Shown piece after piece: positions 22,114-34,937 of a stretch of 64,000 bases of DNA. Source of the DNA: Collybia mongolica (taxonomy: Eukaryota; Basidiomycota; Agaricomycetes; Agaricales; Clitocybaceae); contig JAAXNY010000001.1 of assembly GCA_013420905.1 (NCBI GenBank), positions 3,224,001 through 3,288,000 of the forward strand, written 5' to 3'. Under the pieces are notes generated by a model, which had not been told where the DNA came from, made no database searches, and saw only the letters and a list, made by a program, of their open reading frames with translations. A program made the position numbers and the translations under genes. Each line of letters opens with the position of its first letter. Within the stretch, counting starts at the first letter, position 1.

Positions 22114-23532
22114 TTGTTATGTTGCCGTTGATTGGCATTTGGTGCATATCACATACTACATATAACCATACTCATATAGCTAGCCATTTTCAAGATATTG
22201 AGTATTATAGATTCCAGGAGCATCCACATTGATTTGTTTGGCTATGCTTTTGGCCAAGTAATATCTGAATGTGATATTAAAATAGATATAACAAGAGATT
22301 ATAATCAAATTTAGAAAGAGACAAACAAATATAAATATACATTTCTTGATGTACCCCCTCTATATGTCTAGGAGTAAGTAGTAGCAATTTCAATTGTATC
22401 TATTAGCCTTGTATTTGCTGAGATATGCATCATCTATATTGTGGGAACTTCATTAATATTGTTTGTTTGGCCAGGTGTTGGCAAAGTAATATACAGATGA
22501 TCTTCATTTGTAATATGTAGTAAAAAAGCTGTTGTTGATAATGAGATTTGGAAGAGTACAAACAACTACAAACACATGTAAATATACACATAATGTATTC
22601 CTTTACAATGCCTAGTAGTAGCATGTCCATCAGCTTTGTATTTGCTGAGATATGCATCATTTATATTGTGGGAAATTTCTTTAGTATTATTGTTTGTTTG
22701 GCCAGATGTGTGATGAAGTGCTATACAGACAGCAAGAAAAATGATGTTGATGATGTTTAGAAGAATACAAACAAATATAAACACATACAAATATATACAT
22801 GAGGTACTACTTCACCATATCTAACATCAGCAATTTAAATTACATCCATAGGCCTTGTTGTTGTTGAGATATGCAATGATTTATATTGTGGGAACTTTGA
22901 TGTTATTGTTTGTTTGGCTGGCTGTGTGGCAAAGTCATACACAAATGTGATATTCATTTGTAACATGCTTGTAGTGAGAGAGCTACTTTTGATCATGATA
23001 TTTGATGGTGTATAAACACATACAAATACATATAAATATACCAATTGGGTAGTCCTTCACCATATCTAGTAGTAGCAATTTAAATTGCATCCATAGGTCT
23101 TGTCATTGTTGAGATATGCAATGTTTTGTATTGTGGGAAAAGTTTGACCCAAAGTGGAACAAGCCTCTTGTAATCATGCTTACATTTGTCAACTACGCTG
23201 TTAGCTCTTTATGCAGTGGAGTTTTTAATTAATTATTGAGATATCCCAAGAAAAAGGCCAATTAACTCGAATTTATATTATTAAATGTAGCCTATGTTAG
23301 TAGTTGCCTTTTTTGCTCAAAATCCGCAGGTCGGCTAATTTTGATTCTCACAGTTAGAACAATATTTCCACGACTACCAAAGTCTTACTAATGTACTTCA
23401 AAAAGTTTACTGATCATGTTCTAATGAAATCTCAGAACACTTCAAACTTACTAACCGTGGGAAAAACAACACTGGATCTTGTTGGGTACACTGAATTTTC
23501 CCCGCAAACCCAGGATGATGAACAAGTTACTT
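22114..23532 (-). repeat. repeat family arm, inverted copy of 28646-30010
   Basis: This AT-rich sequence matches 28646-30010 in opposite orientation (for example CAAACCCAGGATGATGAAC and GCAAATACAAGGC words). Its outer end is ATAAGGACT. No gene is seen; the short hydrophobic frames are not conserved between the copies. Confidence 0.75.
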
Positions 23533-23556
23533 ATGTAAACATAAGGACTCATAACA

Positions 23557-24007
23557 CACAAATGGTAGGAATCGCCTGTTTGAGTTCAGGTTCAAGTGCT
23601 TGAAAGCACTAAGTTTTAATAGTATTAGTCAAGGCCTTTTTCACTGATCTCTCAATGGGTTTGATTCAGACAAAGCCCTAACACAAGTGTTAAGACTTTT
23701 TGGTATATTTTTATAATATCTTTTGATCCAATAGACTGAGTACCAAGTGTACATTCAATTATTAACAATCCCAAGCAGATCTATAAGTCCAAGTGACTTA
23801 TTAAAACAACAGTACCAAGTGCACCAAAGGCCAAGTGCCTAGTAATTCCAACGCACAATATGAGTACTAAGTTCCAAATGAACTGAACTCTTCAATTCTG
23901 CGATCTCTTTAGCCAAATGCTTCAAGACAATTCTAATCAAGACAATTGAAGCAATCCAATCCTTAACTCATGTGTGCAATAGTGTTTCAACAAATATGAT
24001 TTGTATA
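23557..24007. mobile_element. candidate SINE-like insertion with 24-bp target duplication
   Basis: The 451-bp insert lies between 23533-23556 and 24008-24031, which read the same 24 bases with one mismatch (CTCATAAC versus CTCGTAAC). Long duplications of this kind are left by target-primed non-LTR insertions. Near the 5' end GGTTCAAGTGC (23589) resembles a Pol III B box, but the A box is weak and badly spaced. Confidence 0.45.
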
Positions 24008-24030
24008 ATGTAAACATAAGGACTCGTAAC

Positions 24031-24161
24031 ATGAGTTGTGGGATAGGGTGGTAGTGGAATGGAATAGAATTCCACCAGAAACATGCCAGACACTTATAGA
24101 AAGCATGCCTAGAAGGGTTCAAGCAGTTATTAAGGCAAAAAGTGGTCATACCAAGTATTAA
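24031..24161 (+). pseudogene. Tc1 transposase C-terminal fragment
   Basis: The plus strand encodes ELWDRVVVEWNRIPPE followed by CQTLIESMPRRVQAV and GHTKY plus stop, almost the same as the end of the intact transposase. It is the 3' part of the ORF interrupted since about 14176. It shows that the two 212-bp repeats belong to one element. Confidence 0.88.
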
Positions 24162-24187
24162 TTGTGTAAATAGAGACTTTGGAGATG

Positions 24188-24399
24188 TAGGTCAAAAAAC
24201 TGTCCCAATGAGTAATTATTTTGTTCAATTTGTTATGAAATGAGTTTTTATTCAAATAAGGAAAGTAGGGGCTCATTTCAAAGCTAATATGGTGTAGTAT
24301 CATATGTATTTTTCTCAGAATGATATTAATCCCCAGTACTCTGTTATAAGTAAATCATTATAAAATGACCAAACATTGGGACAGTTTTTTGACCTACTG
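24188..24399 (-). repeat. right 212-bp terminal inverted repeat of Tc1-type element
   Basis: This is a near-perfect inverted copy of 13816-14027, followed by TA at 24400-24401. Confidence 0.85.
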
Positions 24400-24401
24400 T
24401 A

Positions 24402-27400
24402 GAAATCCAGCAGATGAAATAAATATGGCAATACCCCAAGGCAATGGTAACAGAAATACAGGAAGATTACCCAGAAGAAATCCCAAGGAATCAACCCCTT
24501 GAAGATTGGCAACCAATTCTTTTAGGAATCAACAAAGAAGATGATGAACAAGAAATCAACTTACTTAGGACATACAGATGATTTACCCAGAAGATGACAA
24601 AGAAGAATCCATTTGGATCAAGGCAAAGACATCAATATCACAGGAACTGGAACACAAGGCAGAAATCGAAGACCAAAAGCCGAAGAAGACACTACCAGAA
24701 TTCTACCAAGAATACATATGTGTCATTATTCAACAAAACAAACTTGGAAAGAATGCCAACACAATGATCATGGGACCATGCAATAGATCTAAAACCTGAC
24801 TTCATTCCAAAGGATTGTAAGATCTATCCCATCAGCCTGGCAGAACAAGGAAAACTGGATGAATTCATTGATGAAAACATGCAAAATGGATACATCAGAC
24901 CATTGAAATCCCCACAGGCATCACCCTTTTTCTTTGTATCAAAGTAAGATTCAGCAAAACTTCAACCAACTCAGGATTACAGGAGATTAAATGAAGGAAT
25001 GATAAAGAACACATACCCTTTACCACTCATAGGGGAGCTTCTTGACAAACTAAAAGGAGCAAAATACTTCACGAAATTGGACCTATGATGGGGATACAAC
25101 AACATTTGGATCTAAGAAGGCAATGAATGGAAAGCAGCATTCAAAACAAACAGGGGACTGTTCAAACCCCTTGTTATGTTTTTTGGCTTATGCAATTCAC
25201 CAGCAACATTCCAGAATATGATGAACAACATCTATGCAATAGAAATTGATGAAGGATGGATCCTGATCTACATGGATGACATCCTTCTCTCCTCCAACAA
25301 CATTGACAATCTACAAAGAAAAACCCTGAAGGTCTTAGATAAACTGAAGGAAAACGACTTGTACCTGAATTTGGACAAATGCGTATTCAAAGCCACAGAA
25401 CTCAAATACCTTGGACTAGTCATCAGAGAAAACAAAATAGGTATGGAACCGACAAAATTGGCAGGAATTGCAGATTGGCCAGCCCCAACAACAGTGAAAC
25501 AAGTCAGATCATTCCTTGGATTTGCAAACTTCTACCAAAAGTTCATTGGACACTATACCAAACTTAGTGGACCATTGACAAATTTGACAAGAAAAAACAT
25601 TGAATGGAAGTGGACTCAAGACTGTCAGGAAGCATTCGATGGATTGAAACAGAAATTTTTGAAATCACCCATCCTCATGATGCCAGACAAGAACAACCAT
25701 TCCACATTGAATCAGACGCTTCAAAATGGGCTACAGGCACAGTACTACGACAACAGAATGACAGCAGAGAATGGCATCCATGCAGATACATTTCACATTC
25801 ATTTACAGGAACAGAAAGAAACTACAAAAACTATGACAGAGAACTATTAGGCATCATTCAAGCCTTGAAAACATGGAGACACTACCTCAAAGGATCACAA
25901 TTCCCCACAGTGATTCTGTCAGATCACAAGAACCTGACATATTTCTGAACAGCACAGAAGTTGAATCAACAACAAGCAGGATGGAGCTTGTTCCTGTCAC
26001 AATTTGATCTGAAACTTGTACACACACCTGGAATATGAATGATACAGTCTGATGATCTATCAAGAAGATCAGACTATGTCAGTACAGAAGACACAGACAA
26101 TGAAGACCAGATCTTATTACCAGATGATATTTTCATCAAGATGATTGATATAGGTTTACAAGAAGACCTAAAGAAATCAGTTGAAGAAGACAAGTTGTTT
26201 GCAAAATCAATTGAAGCATTAAAAGAAACAGGAACACCACCAATCAAATCAGATCTATCTGATTGGAAATTTGAAGACAGACTTCTGTTTTTCAAGAACA
26301 GATGTTATGTGGGACCAGATGCAAAACTGTGATGAGAAATAGTGCAAAGATATCATAACACAAAACCAGGAGGACGCCCAGGCCAATACAAAACACAAGA
26401 ATTAATTAGTCAAGAATACTGGTGGCCAGGGATGGGAGTATTCATTAAAAACTATGTCAATGGCTGTGCTACATGCCAACAGATGAAAGTCAACATGCAC
26501 CCAACAAGACCAGGGTTAATACCAATTGCAACAAACAGAGAATCATGCCCCTTCTCATTTGTCACAGCTGATTTCATCACAGACCTTTCAGAAAATGATG
26601 GAAAAGACAGCCTCATGGTCATGGTAGATCATGGCCTTACAAAGGGGGTAATTTCTATCCCTTGCACCAAAACAATTGCTCTAGGAACAGCAAACCTCTA
26701 CCTGGAACATGTTTACAAAAGATTTGGACTACCCAACACCTTTCTACCTGATTGAGGCCCTCAATTCGCAGCAAAAGTCTTCAAAGAACTAGGAAAACTC
26801 CTTGGAATCAAGCTTGTAATGAGCACAGCATACCACCCACAAACAGATGGAGAAACAGAACAATTAAATCAAGAACCCAAAATCTACTTCCACATGTTCT
26901 GTCAGAGCAACCCAGCAATATGGAAGGATCTTAACCCAATTGCAGAATTCACACACAATCAAAGAACACACTCCACAACAAAAAGATCCCCATTCTTCCT
27001 TATGATGGGATATGAACCACAGGCAATTCCATCAGCATTCCAGAAGACAAATGTTCCAAGTGTGGAGCAATGAATGATTGAACTCAATAGAGCACGAGAA
27101 GAAGCCATGGCAGCACATGACTTGGCAAGAAAAGTTGCAGAAAGGACAACACAAGGCTTCACTCCATTCAAATGAGGAGAACATGTTTGGTTAGAAGGAA
27201 CAAATCTTTGAATCCCCTATCCTTTGGGGAAACTAGCACCAAAACAAGAAGGACCCTTTGAGATCCAAGAAGTCCTTGGACTAGTGATGTACAAACTGAA
27301 ACTTCCATCACAATGGAAGATCCACCCTGTGTTTCATGCATCCCTTCTCACACCATACAAGGAAACCGACACTCATAGACCCCAACTTTTTAGAACCTCT

Positions 27401-27593
27401 ACCAGACCTCGTGGATCAAGAAGAAGAGTACAAAGTAGAAGGAATTATCAATCACTGACAATGAGGCCAAGGCTTCCAATACCTCATGAAATGGAAAGGT
27501 TACTCATCAGCCCACAACACATGGGAACCCAAAAACCATTTAAAAGGAGCTCAAAAGATACTCCAATCCTATCAGAAGCTACATTGCCTCTAA
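24402..27593 (+). pseudogene. gypsy copy 2 pol, heavily decayed
   Basis: This continues the copy broken at 13807 (copy 1 equivalent 6940-10128). RT ([23 protein letters not shown]), RNase H, integrase (CATCQQMKVNMHPT, HPQTDGETEQLNQE) and chromodomain regions are all recognisable. Many TGA/TAA codons and some small indels are present, for example near 24945, 25089, 26038, 26332, 26752 and 27073. Most stops lie where copy 1 has CGA, CGG or CAA. Confidence 0.9.
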
Positions 27594-27644
27594 CAAACTA
27601 CTGCTTTTACACCATCCTCAACAAGTTTTCAAACTTTCAGCAAT

Positions 27645-28645
27645 CATGTCCTCCCCAACTATCAACAATTTTTACATTGCCACTGCCACCCCACTTACCA
27701 ATCCCTCCAACACTCCAATCATCAACATTGCATCTCAAGAATGCCTTGAACTGACCCGAAAGATCATGCATCACCAGAAATTCTTATCATGGTTCATGCA
27801 CGAAGAACATCGCAAATGAATGATCCAAACATTCAACCAACCACCTTACAACAAACTCATCACATTAGTTGAGAAGTATTTGGAGATCAGAGACATATTA
27901 TACAATCAAACCACAGACATCAGTTTAGCTCTAGATCAAACCACCAAGGTGCTAGTTGACACACAAGAATTTTGAATCCTTATTCCATTACTACAAGATG
28001 GAATTTGATTACCAACATCCACACCTTCGATGCCTACAGAGTCAAATGAAGGGACCCTAAATGTTGATGAAGGAGTACAAACATCACCTCCTATCACACC
28101 AACACCATCTGCTCCTAATTCCCCTATCTACCAATCCAAACCCCTTTCAATCCCACCCTTTTGCAAACCATCTCCTTCACCCTTGCAATCTCCCACCCCT
28201 AATCCAACAAATATGGCTCAAAACAAAGAAGTGCTTAAATATTTAACTGGCCGGAAAGGTACTAAATGAGTTATCAAAAAGAAGAAATCTCTGAAACCCA
28301 TCTGGTACACAATGAACCCTCTCAACCATGCAGGAAGTCAAGAGAAATCCATTGACCTCACTCAAGTGGAACGGCATATCATCCACAAGAACATATTGTG
28401 TGCCAAGTGCCTCAACTTTGGACATTCGACTATAGATTGCAAAAAGTATCATTGTCCAACATGTTATCAACCCACTCCAGGACATCATCATGAACAATGC
28501 CCCGAAAAACCATAACCCAAACAGTAGGGTATTATCACAATTGGTGATGACATGGAGATGAATGAGAAGATGTAGATGATGGGATCAATGACCCTTTTGA
28601 CTACCCAGAAGCCATCACAAACATGACAGGGGAGCCAATTGATTA
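27645..28645 (+). pseudogene. gypsy copy 2, third ORF remnant
   Basis: It is homologous to 10180-11193: NNFYIATATPLTNPS, FLSWFMHEEH, then CAKCLNFGHSTIDC and CPTCYQPTPGHHHEQC. Stops occur at several places (near 27817, 27973, 28266). Retention of both zinc motifs in a second copy shows that the ORF belongs to the family. It ends at CCAATTGATTAC, where a 3.2-kb repeat interrupts. Confidence 0.85.
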
Positions 28646-31600
28646 CAAGTCCTTATGTTTACATAAGTAACTCGTTCATCATCCTGGGTTTGCGGGGAAA
28701 ATGCAGTGTACCCAACAAGATCCAGTGTTGTTTTTCCCATGGTTAGTAAGTTTGAAGTGTTCCGAGATTTCATTAGAACATGATCAGTAAACATTTTGAA
28801 GTACATCAGTAACACTTTGCAGTCGTGGAAATATTTTTCTGACTGTGGGAATCAAAATTAGCCAACACGCGGATTTCGAGCAAAAAAGGCAACTGCTAAC
28901 ATGGGCTGCATTTAATAATATAAATTTGAGTTAATTGGTCTTTTTCTTGGGATATCTCAAGAATTAATTAATAACTGTCCACTGCACAATCATGCTTACA
29001 AGAGGCTTGTTCTGCTTTGGGTCAAACTTTTCCCACAATACAAAACATTGCATATCTCAACAGTGACAAGACCTATGGATGCAATTTAAATTGCTACTAC
29101 TAGATATGGTGAGGGGCTACCCAATGTAGATATTTATATGGATTTGTATTTGTTTGTACACCTTCAAACATCATGATCAAAAGCAGCTCTCTTACTACAA
29201 GCATGTTACAAATGAATATCAAGTTTGTGTACAAGTTTGCCACACAGCTAGCCAAACAAACAATACCATCAAAGTTCCCACACTATAAATCATTGCATAT
29301 CTCAACAACAACAAGGCCTATGGATGTAATTTAAATTGCTAGTGTTAGATATGGTGAAGTAGTACCTCATGTATACATTTGTAAGTGTTTGTATTTGTTT
29401 TTATTTTTCTAAACCTCATCAACAACAAATTTCTTGCTACATATTGTAAATGAATACTGTCTGTATATCATTTCACCACACATCTGGTCAAACAAACAAT
29501 AATACTAAAGGGGTTTCCTGCAATATAGATGATACTTATCTCAGCAAATACAAAGCTGATGGACATGCTACCACTAGACATTGTAAAGGAATACATGATG
29601 TTTTGTTTATATGTGTTTTTAGTTGTTTGTACCCTTCCAAATCTCATTATCAACAACAGCTTTTTTACTACATATTACAAATAAATATCATCTGTATATT
29701 ACTTTGCCAACATCTGGCCAAACAAACAATATTAATGAAATTCACACAATATAGATAATGCATATCTCAGCAAATACAAGGCTAACAGGCACAATTTAAA
29801 TTGCTACTACTCCTAGACCTATGGAGGGGGTACAACAAGAAATGTATATTTATATTTGTTTGTATCTTTCCAAATTTGATTATAATCTCTTGTTATATCT
29901 ATTTTAACATCACATTTATATATACTTGGCCATAAGCATAGCCAAACAAGTCAATGTGGATGCTTCTGGAATCCATAATGCTCAATATCTTGACAATAGC
30001 TAGCAATATGAGTATGGTTAAATATAGTATGTGATAACACAACAAAAAACACTTAACAGGCATATGTACATTTTTTTGAAGTTTGTCTTTGATGACAATA
30101 TTTCTATTTTTAGCATATCTAATAAGTTCTTGATTAACCCAGGATGCAAGGCTAGAAATGAAATGTTAAATGTTGAATAGTTGATATACATTTCAATACT
30201 GTGGGAACTTGGTTCTATTATAGGCATTTGCATTGATATTACTTCCTTATATCACACAATTGGGTAGTCCAATCTGTAAATACACAACTAGATGTGGGGC
30301 ACATATGCACTCACCTTACACACATCTGGTTAGGGCACAGGGGTGATTGGCATTACTTGGTCTAGACAGCACATCCAGGGGTGCACACCCAGCCACCAGG
30401 TGATGGTTTTACTATATGGAATACACCACTGCACCACCCATGTCTGCCATACTAGCTGCTCACTAGCAGATGTGGGCAGGCAGTCACTGGTAATGTGGCA
30501 GGTGCCTCTGTAGTTCTTGTTGCAGCTCTTATTGTTGTGATTTTGCAGTTGTTATTTTCACTGAGAGGGGTGGGTATGAGAGAGGGTGGTGGTATCCATG
30601 GCAGTGGGACCTGGCATTGTATTTGGCAGTATTGTGCACAATCATATGGCAGGGATGTGATGGGTGGGGCAGCTGGGGATGTAGTGGTGGAGGTTGACAA
30701 CAAGGCTGACAGGTGATGTAGCACCTACCAACAATATTCAGCCATTGCCAGTAATGGCCAAGAGTAGGCAGCAGGGGTCATTATAAAAACAACCACCTTG
30801 GACTGACAAGCTCATATTACCAAATGGTTAATCTGTATGCTTTATGCACATGACATGTAACCTTGAGGCCTTGCATTTGACTCTCCAAAATATTGCATTT
30901 TTGTGCATTAAATAAGCAATGGTAACTATAATTAAGTAAGCAATCTGGACAGTCTGCATGGACTCCATGAGGAGTTGTTCCAAGCTGGGTCTGAGCATCC
31001 AAGTAACAGCATGGGTTTATGGACTTAGCTTTGACTTGGCTCAGATGCAGACTGTCAATTAAGCAGGGCTCCCTGCCAAACAGGGTCTGAGTCAGTCTGC
31101 AGACACCTGCATTTGTCTGTGTGGTCTGTGTGGCTCATGTGGCTCAGTGTAAAGTCCCCAGAGAAGTTACTGAGTTGGTTGTATATTTGGAATATACAAA
31201 TATGGATCTACATTTTCAAGTTTGTTAATTTTTTCACACTGAGAGTCTGAGTCCCCACTTTACCAGCTGACTTGTTTTTAAGGAAAATGCCTAGATATAT
31301 ATTGTTACCTTTTATTGGTGGATATTTGTATAGGATCTATAAACACCAACTTCTATTGGCATACACCATGGATATGGGTGAAGTCGTAAGGGGATCACTT
31401 GTTTGTCCACATCTAGCCATCAGAATCACTATTGCACAGCTTGTACATATACCCTCACTGTTATATCTATTATTCTGACACACACTGCTTTAACCCCTTG
31501 ACAGATAGTAGTTTAATTTGGCAAGCTCAAACAGAAGTGCAACAAGTATGTATTTGGCAAGCTCAAATGTGTGGTCATATTACATCTTCATGTTGTGTAT

Positions 31601-31841
31601 CCATCAGGCCTTCCATGATGTCAAGCTACTCCCTGTACCCTACAATCTAATTCTAGGACAATGCCTGACAAGTGTTCCAGAACCAACTTTATCAATGACA
31701 AAAAGTAATATAAAGTTGAATAGATTCTGGATAGCTAGTTCTATTGCAACAACCTGGTTCTAGAAATATAAAGAAAAATTAATCAAAAAAAAACATAAGG
31801 ACTCGTATCTGCCAGTAATGGCCCTCTACCTCAAGTTTCTG
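28646..31841 (+). mobile_element. 3.2-kb repeat inserted in gypsy copy 2
   Basis: It starts AAGTCCTTATGTTTACATAAG and ends ...CATAAGGACTCG...CCTCTACCTCAAG, with an inverted CCTTATGTTT/AAACATAAGG pair near its limits. The left 1.4 kb recurs inverted at 22114-23532; the right 0.7 kb recurs directly at 3890-4741 and inverted near 33690-34060. It has no protein-coding signal. It could be a large non-autonomous DNA element, but I cannot define the target duplication. Confidence 0.6.
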
Positions 31842-32363
31842 AAGCTGGGACACTTCAGGGATAGAAAGGGGGTAATGTTACAAATTCCCTATTCATGTGT
31901 TCTACTCACTCTTTTCCTTTTACATGTCGTCAATTACACATGCTTACCAATATTGGCTGACTCTTACATATCTCTAAGATTTCATGTATACATTCCATTT
32001 CTCATGCTTACTCATCCCCTTATCTATATAACCAATAGCACTAATCCCATCTATCTATACAACCAATAGTATAAACCATGCTTATCTATGCTTATCAGAC
32101 TCATACATATATATAGGGATATTCTAGCTTAGTTAGTTCTTTAGCTTGACCTAGCTGAATTCACCTTATTCATCTACCTTGACTCCTCAATGCAAACTCA
32201 ATCCTACTTGCTTTACAAAGGGAGTAGTGTATCATTGAATGAACAATCTGACTTAGCCCTACTGAGGGAGTCATTAGATGTTGGACTTACAGAGTCAATG
32301 GTCTTAGAACAAAAAATGACAAACCAGATTGATCTAGAGGATAAGGCCTAAACAGCTGTAACA
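31842..32363 (+). repeat. gypsy copy 2 tail and 3' LTR (LTR 31876-32363)
   Basis: CTGAAGCTGGGACACTTCAG and a purine tract precede a 488-bp LTR (TGTTACAAATTCCC to CAGCTGTAACA), equivalent to 11190-11702. The self-priming word AGCTTGACCT is kept at about 32144. Confidence 0.88.
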
Positions 32364-33310
32364 TTCATAATCATTGGGCAAGACAGGCATTCCTAGCTGC
32401 AAAGTAAACCGGCCTCAAGTCCACAGACTTGAGTCACATGACTATGAAGCATGTGCAATGGTCACATTACCATTGCCACATCTTCATTGGTTCTCTTCAA
32501 CCACATCAACAATGCCCACCAAACCACCAACACCAACACCAATGCCACTACACCCACACTGCCAACACCAACACAACCAACACCAACCAATGCCAACATG
32601 ATGGTGCATGAACAATGTGGGGTGAAGGGTAGAAACAGATGCAGAATGAGGGGACAACAAGGAAAGGGCACCCCAAGGGGCAGAGGGAGGTGAGTCCCAC
32701 AGGCTGCTCACCTACACGCACATCACACAGCATATCCCCTCCTGCTTCAGGACCTGAGACAAGATGGACATGGCTGCCAATGCCCAGAGTGCCCCAGTGC
32801 ACTGGGAAGACAACAACAACAACAACAACAATGGCAAAGACACCAGCAGCAGCAGCAGCAGTACCAACAATGGCATGACAATGACAATAAAGGACAACAA
32901 TTACAATGAGGACAAAGGCAATGACAACCACTACAAGGACAATGATGACAATGATGACAAAGGACAACAGGGACAACAGCAACAAAAATGGCCAACATGG
33001 GACCATGCCAGTACCGCTGCTACCCAGGCCACTGACAATGCCACAGGGGCCCATCCTGCACCACCTGGTGCTGAAAACAATGGTGATGAGGACAATGGCG
33101 ATGGTGGGGGGTGGTGGGGGCCCCCACCCATATTAGATTTAGTATTTACTATCAATGTATGTTGAATTGTTATAAGTAAACTTTTATAAGCAAGGAAGTA
33201 AGTACTTTATAATAGTAAAAGAAAGTAAGTGAGTCTGCAGAAGTCTGTGCAGAGTCTGTGTGTCCATGTGGAGTCCACAAGGACATGTGGCTCAGTGTAA
33301 AGTACAGATT
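32364..33310. repeat. right arm of the 1-kb inverted repeat, low complexity
   Basis: This is an inverted copy of 2513-3560, with AAC runs at 32811-32832 and AGCAGCAGC at 32849. An open frame at 32764-33165 would encode a protein rich in Asn, Ser, Asp and Lys, but it follows from the trinucleotide repeats. I give it little weight. Confidence 0.7.
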
Positions 33311-33317
33311 GAGAGTC

Positions 33318-33586
33318 AAGAGTAGTGAATGAGGTTGATTCAGCTAGGTCAAGCTAAAGAAGCTAACTACACTAAACTGTCCCTATATATATGTAATGGT
33401 CTGCTAAGGATAGATAAGAGCTGATCACACTATTGGTCACCTAGATAAGATAATTGGTAATGGTGAGAAATGAAGTCATATATGGAATCTGAAGATAAGA
33501 GTCAGCCAATGTTGGTAAGCATGTGTAAGCAGTAATATGTAAGGAAGAAAAGGTAGATAGGACATGCAATAAGGGAATTTGTAACA
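33318..33586 (-). repeat. gypsy LTR fragment
   Basis: The minus strand starts TGTTACAAATTCCC at 33586 and follows the LTR through CTATATATATAGG-like and AGCTTGACCTAGCTGAATC words before breaking off near 33318. No internal gypsy sequence adjoins it. Confidence 0.75.
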
Positions 33587-34149
33587 GATTTAAAATTGGG
33601 GAAATCCAAAAGAACCCAACAGCAAGCAAAATGTGGGCAGATTAATGTTAGATTATCATCAGATTCTACATTTTGACTACAATTTGCCAATAGCAGATAT
33701 GAGTCCTTATGTTTATTTTAAATTAATTTTTTTCCTTATATTTTTAGAACCCGCCTGTTGTAATAGAGAGCTAGTTTCTCTGATTGTGTAACAATTCCTA
33801 AAGTAGAGGAATACATAAATGAACTGTCAATGGAGTTTGTGTTTATCAATCATATTCAGCAACAAAAGGTAACAACATATATCTAGATATTTCCCTTAAA
33901 AACAGGTCAGTTGATAAGATAGGGACTTGGACTCTTGGGGATGGGGCATGTGAAAAAATCAACAACTGATTTAGGGGATATAGATCCATATATGTACATA
34001 ATCCAAATACATGGCCAACTCAGTAGCTTCTCTAGTTATTCAGAGGAGAGGAAAAAAAAAAACCAGCTTCTAAAATCTTATTACATGTGTATTTTTTGGA
34101 TAACATGACCCACATAGTTAATTAAGCTTCTTAAATGCAAGTAAATACC
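33587..34149. repeat. inverted piece of the dispersed repeat, no gene
   Basis: GAGTCCTTATGTTTATTTT at 33700 and the following 350 bases match 31800 back to about 31150 in opposite orientation. An A-run lies at about 34054. Nothing coding is seen. Confidence 0.6.
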
Positions 34150-34520
34150 AAGCAGAAGGAGTACATAGGAGCAAACTTCCTGCATCTCCATGAAGATGGA
34201 AAGCAATTGACTCCAAGCCACCTGAAAGGGGGGACTTGGATAGGAAAAATCTCTATGGAGACTAGTAAAACCATCCAACTGGCACTGGGCATGCACCAAT
34301 CGGTGCTTACAGACAACACTTCCTTAAAGAGAAGGAGACGTACATGTGCAACTGTGGCCTTGGAAAGGAGACCATTGATCACATGTTCAGGTACTGCCCA
34401 CTCTACAAGAGGGCAGAACGTCCTGGAAAGAAACTAACCCTTGTTTGGGTTAGCAACTTCTTACATGGCAACCTGGCGGCCTTCGGGGTCTTCCAGGAAC
34501 CATGCATAGAATAGAGCAGG
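34150..34520 (+). pseudogene. non-LTR retrotransposon C-terminal remnant
   Basis: A short frame reads GHAPIGAYRQHFLKEKETY, then CNCGLGKETIDHMFRYCPLY and KRAERPGK. This CxCG...T..H....CP.Y pattern is typical of the zinc-like C-terminus of RNase H-bearing LINE polyproteins in fungi. It is preceded and followed by stops (for example after EPCIE), and no RT domain is visible nearby. Confidence 0.6.
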
Positions 34521-34935
34521 AGTACCTGGAGGTAAGTGGGTGCTTGTTGGATGGTATCCTTGATACCAGGTCAAACACCTCAGGGCGAGCATACACGCAT
34601 GGGCCTGGTCCCTCAGGACTAAGTCGGGCTTCCCTTGGGAAACCTTTGGGGGGGTGTACCCCCCTGTGAACCGGGCGTGAGAAAGCAGCCGTGCTGACCA
34701 CTTATTAAATGGATTAAGAAGTGCGGGGGGCAGTCCCCTCTGTGACAACTCTTGTCCTTAGTCCCATACGGGTCTATTACCCGGTCCCTTCACAGGGACC
34801 AACACCCAGAGCGCTTGTCCTGGGAACAGGAGGGCAATCCAATCTTGCCACATATGACAGCCTTTATGTGCCATATTTCAATCCGGTTATCTAACTACGT
34901 TTACACGTGACTGCATCTGTACTAGCGTATGGCGG
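34521..34935. other. probable LINE 3' remnant, no gene
   Basis: This GC-richer sequence (GGGGGGGTGTACCCCCCTG near 34646) continues the remnant on the same side and stops at the TA target of the intact Tc1 element. No ORF of interest is seen. Confidence 0.4.
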
Positions 34936-34937
34936 TA

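Larger units (their letters stand above)
13816..24399 (+). mobile_element. Tc1-type element filled by nested insertions, 10.6 kb
   Basis: Two near-identical 212-bp inverted repeats, 13816-14027 and 24188-24399 (CAGTAGGTCAAAAAACTG at the outside), bound the block. TA flanks both ends (13814-13815, 24400-24401), and gypsy copy 2 resumes exactly after it. Inside the left end is the region upstream of a Tc1 transposase, and inside the right end its C-terminus (24031-24161). So the unit began as one Tc1 element whose ORF was later filled by copia elements, LTRs and repeats. Confidence 0.85.

Noticed and set aside
28646..31841. Helitron interpretation of the 3.2-kb repeat
   Set aside because: I see no TC start, no hairpin with CTRR end and no Rep/helicase coding; termini are not clear enough.
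32764..33165. Asn/Ser/Asp-rich 133-codon ORF
   Set aside because: Its composition follows from AAC and AGC repeats inside a repeat arm; no domain and no conserved frame in the other arm.
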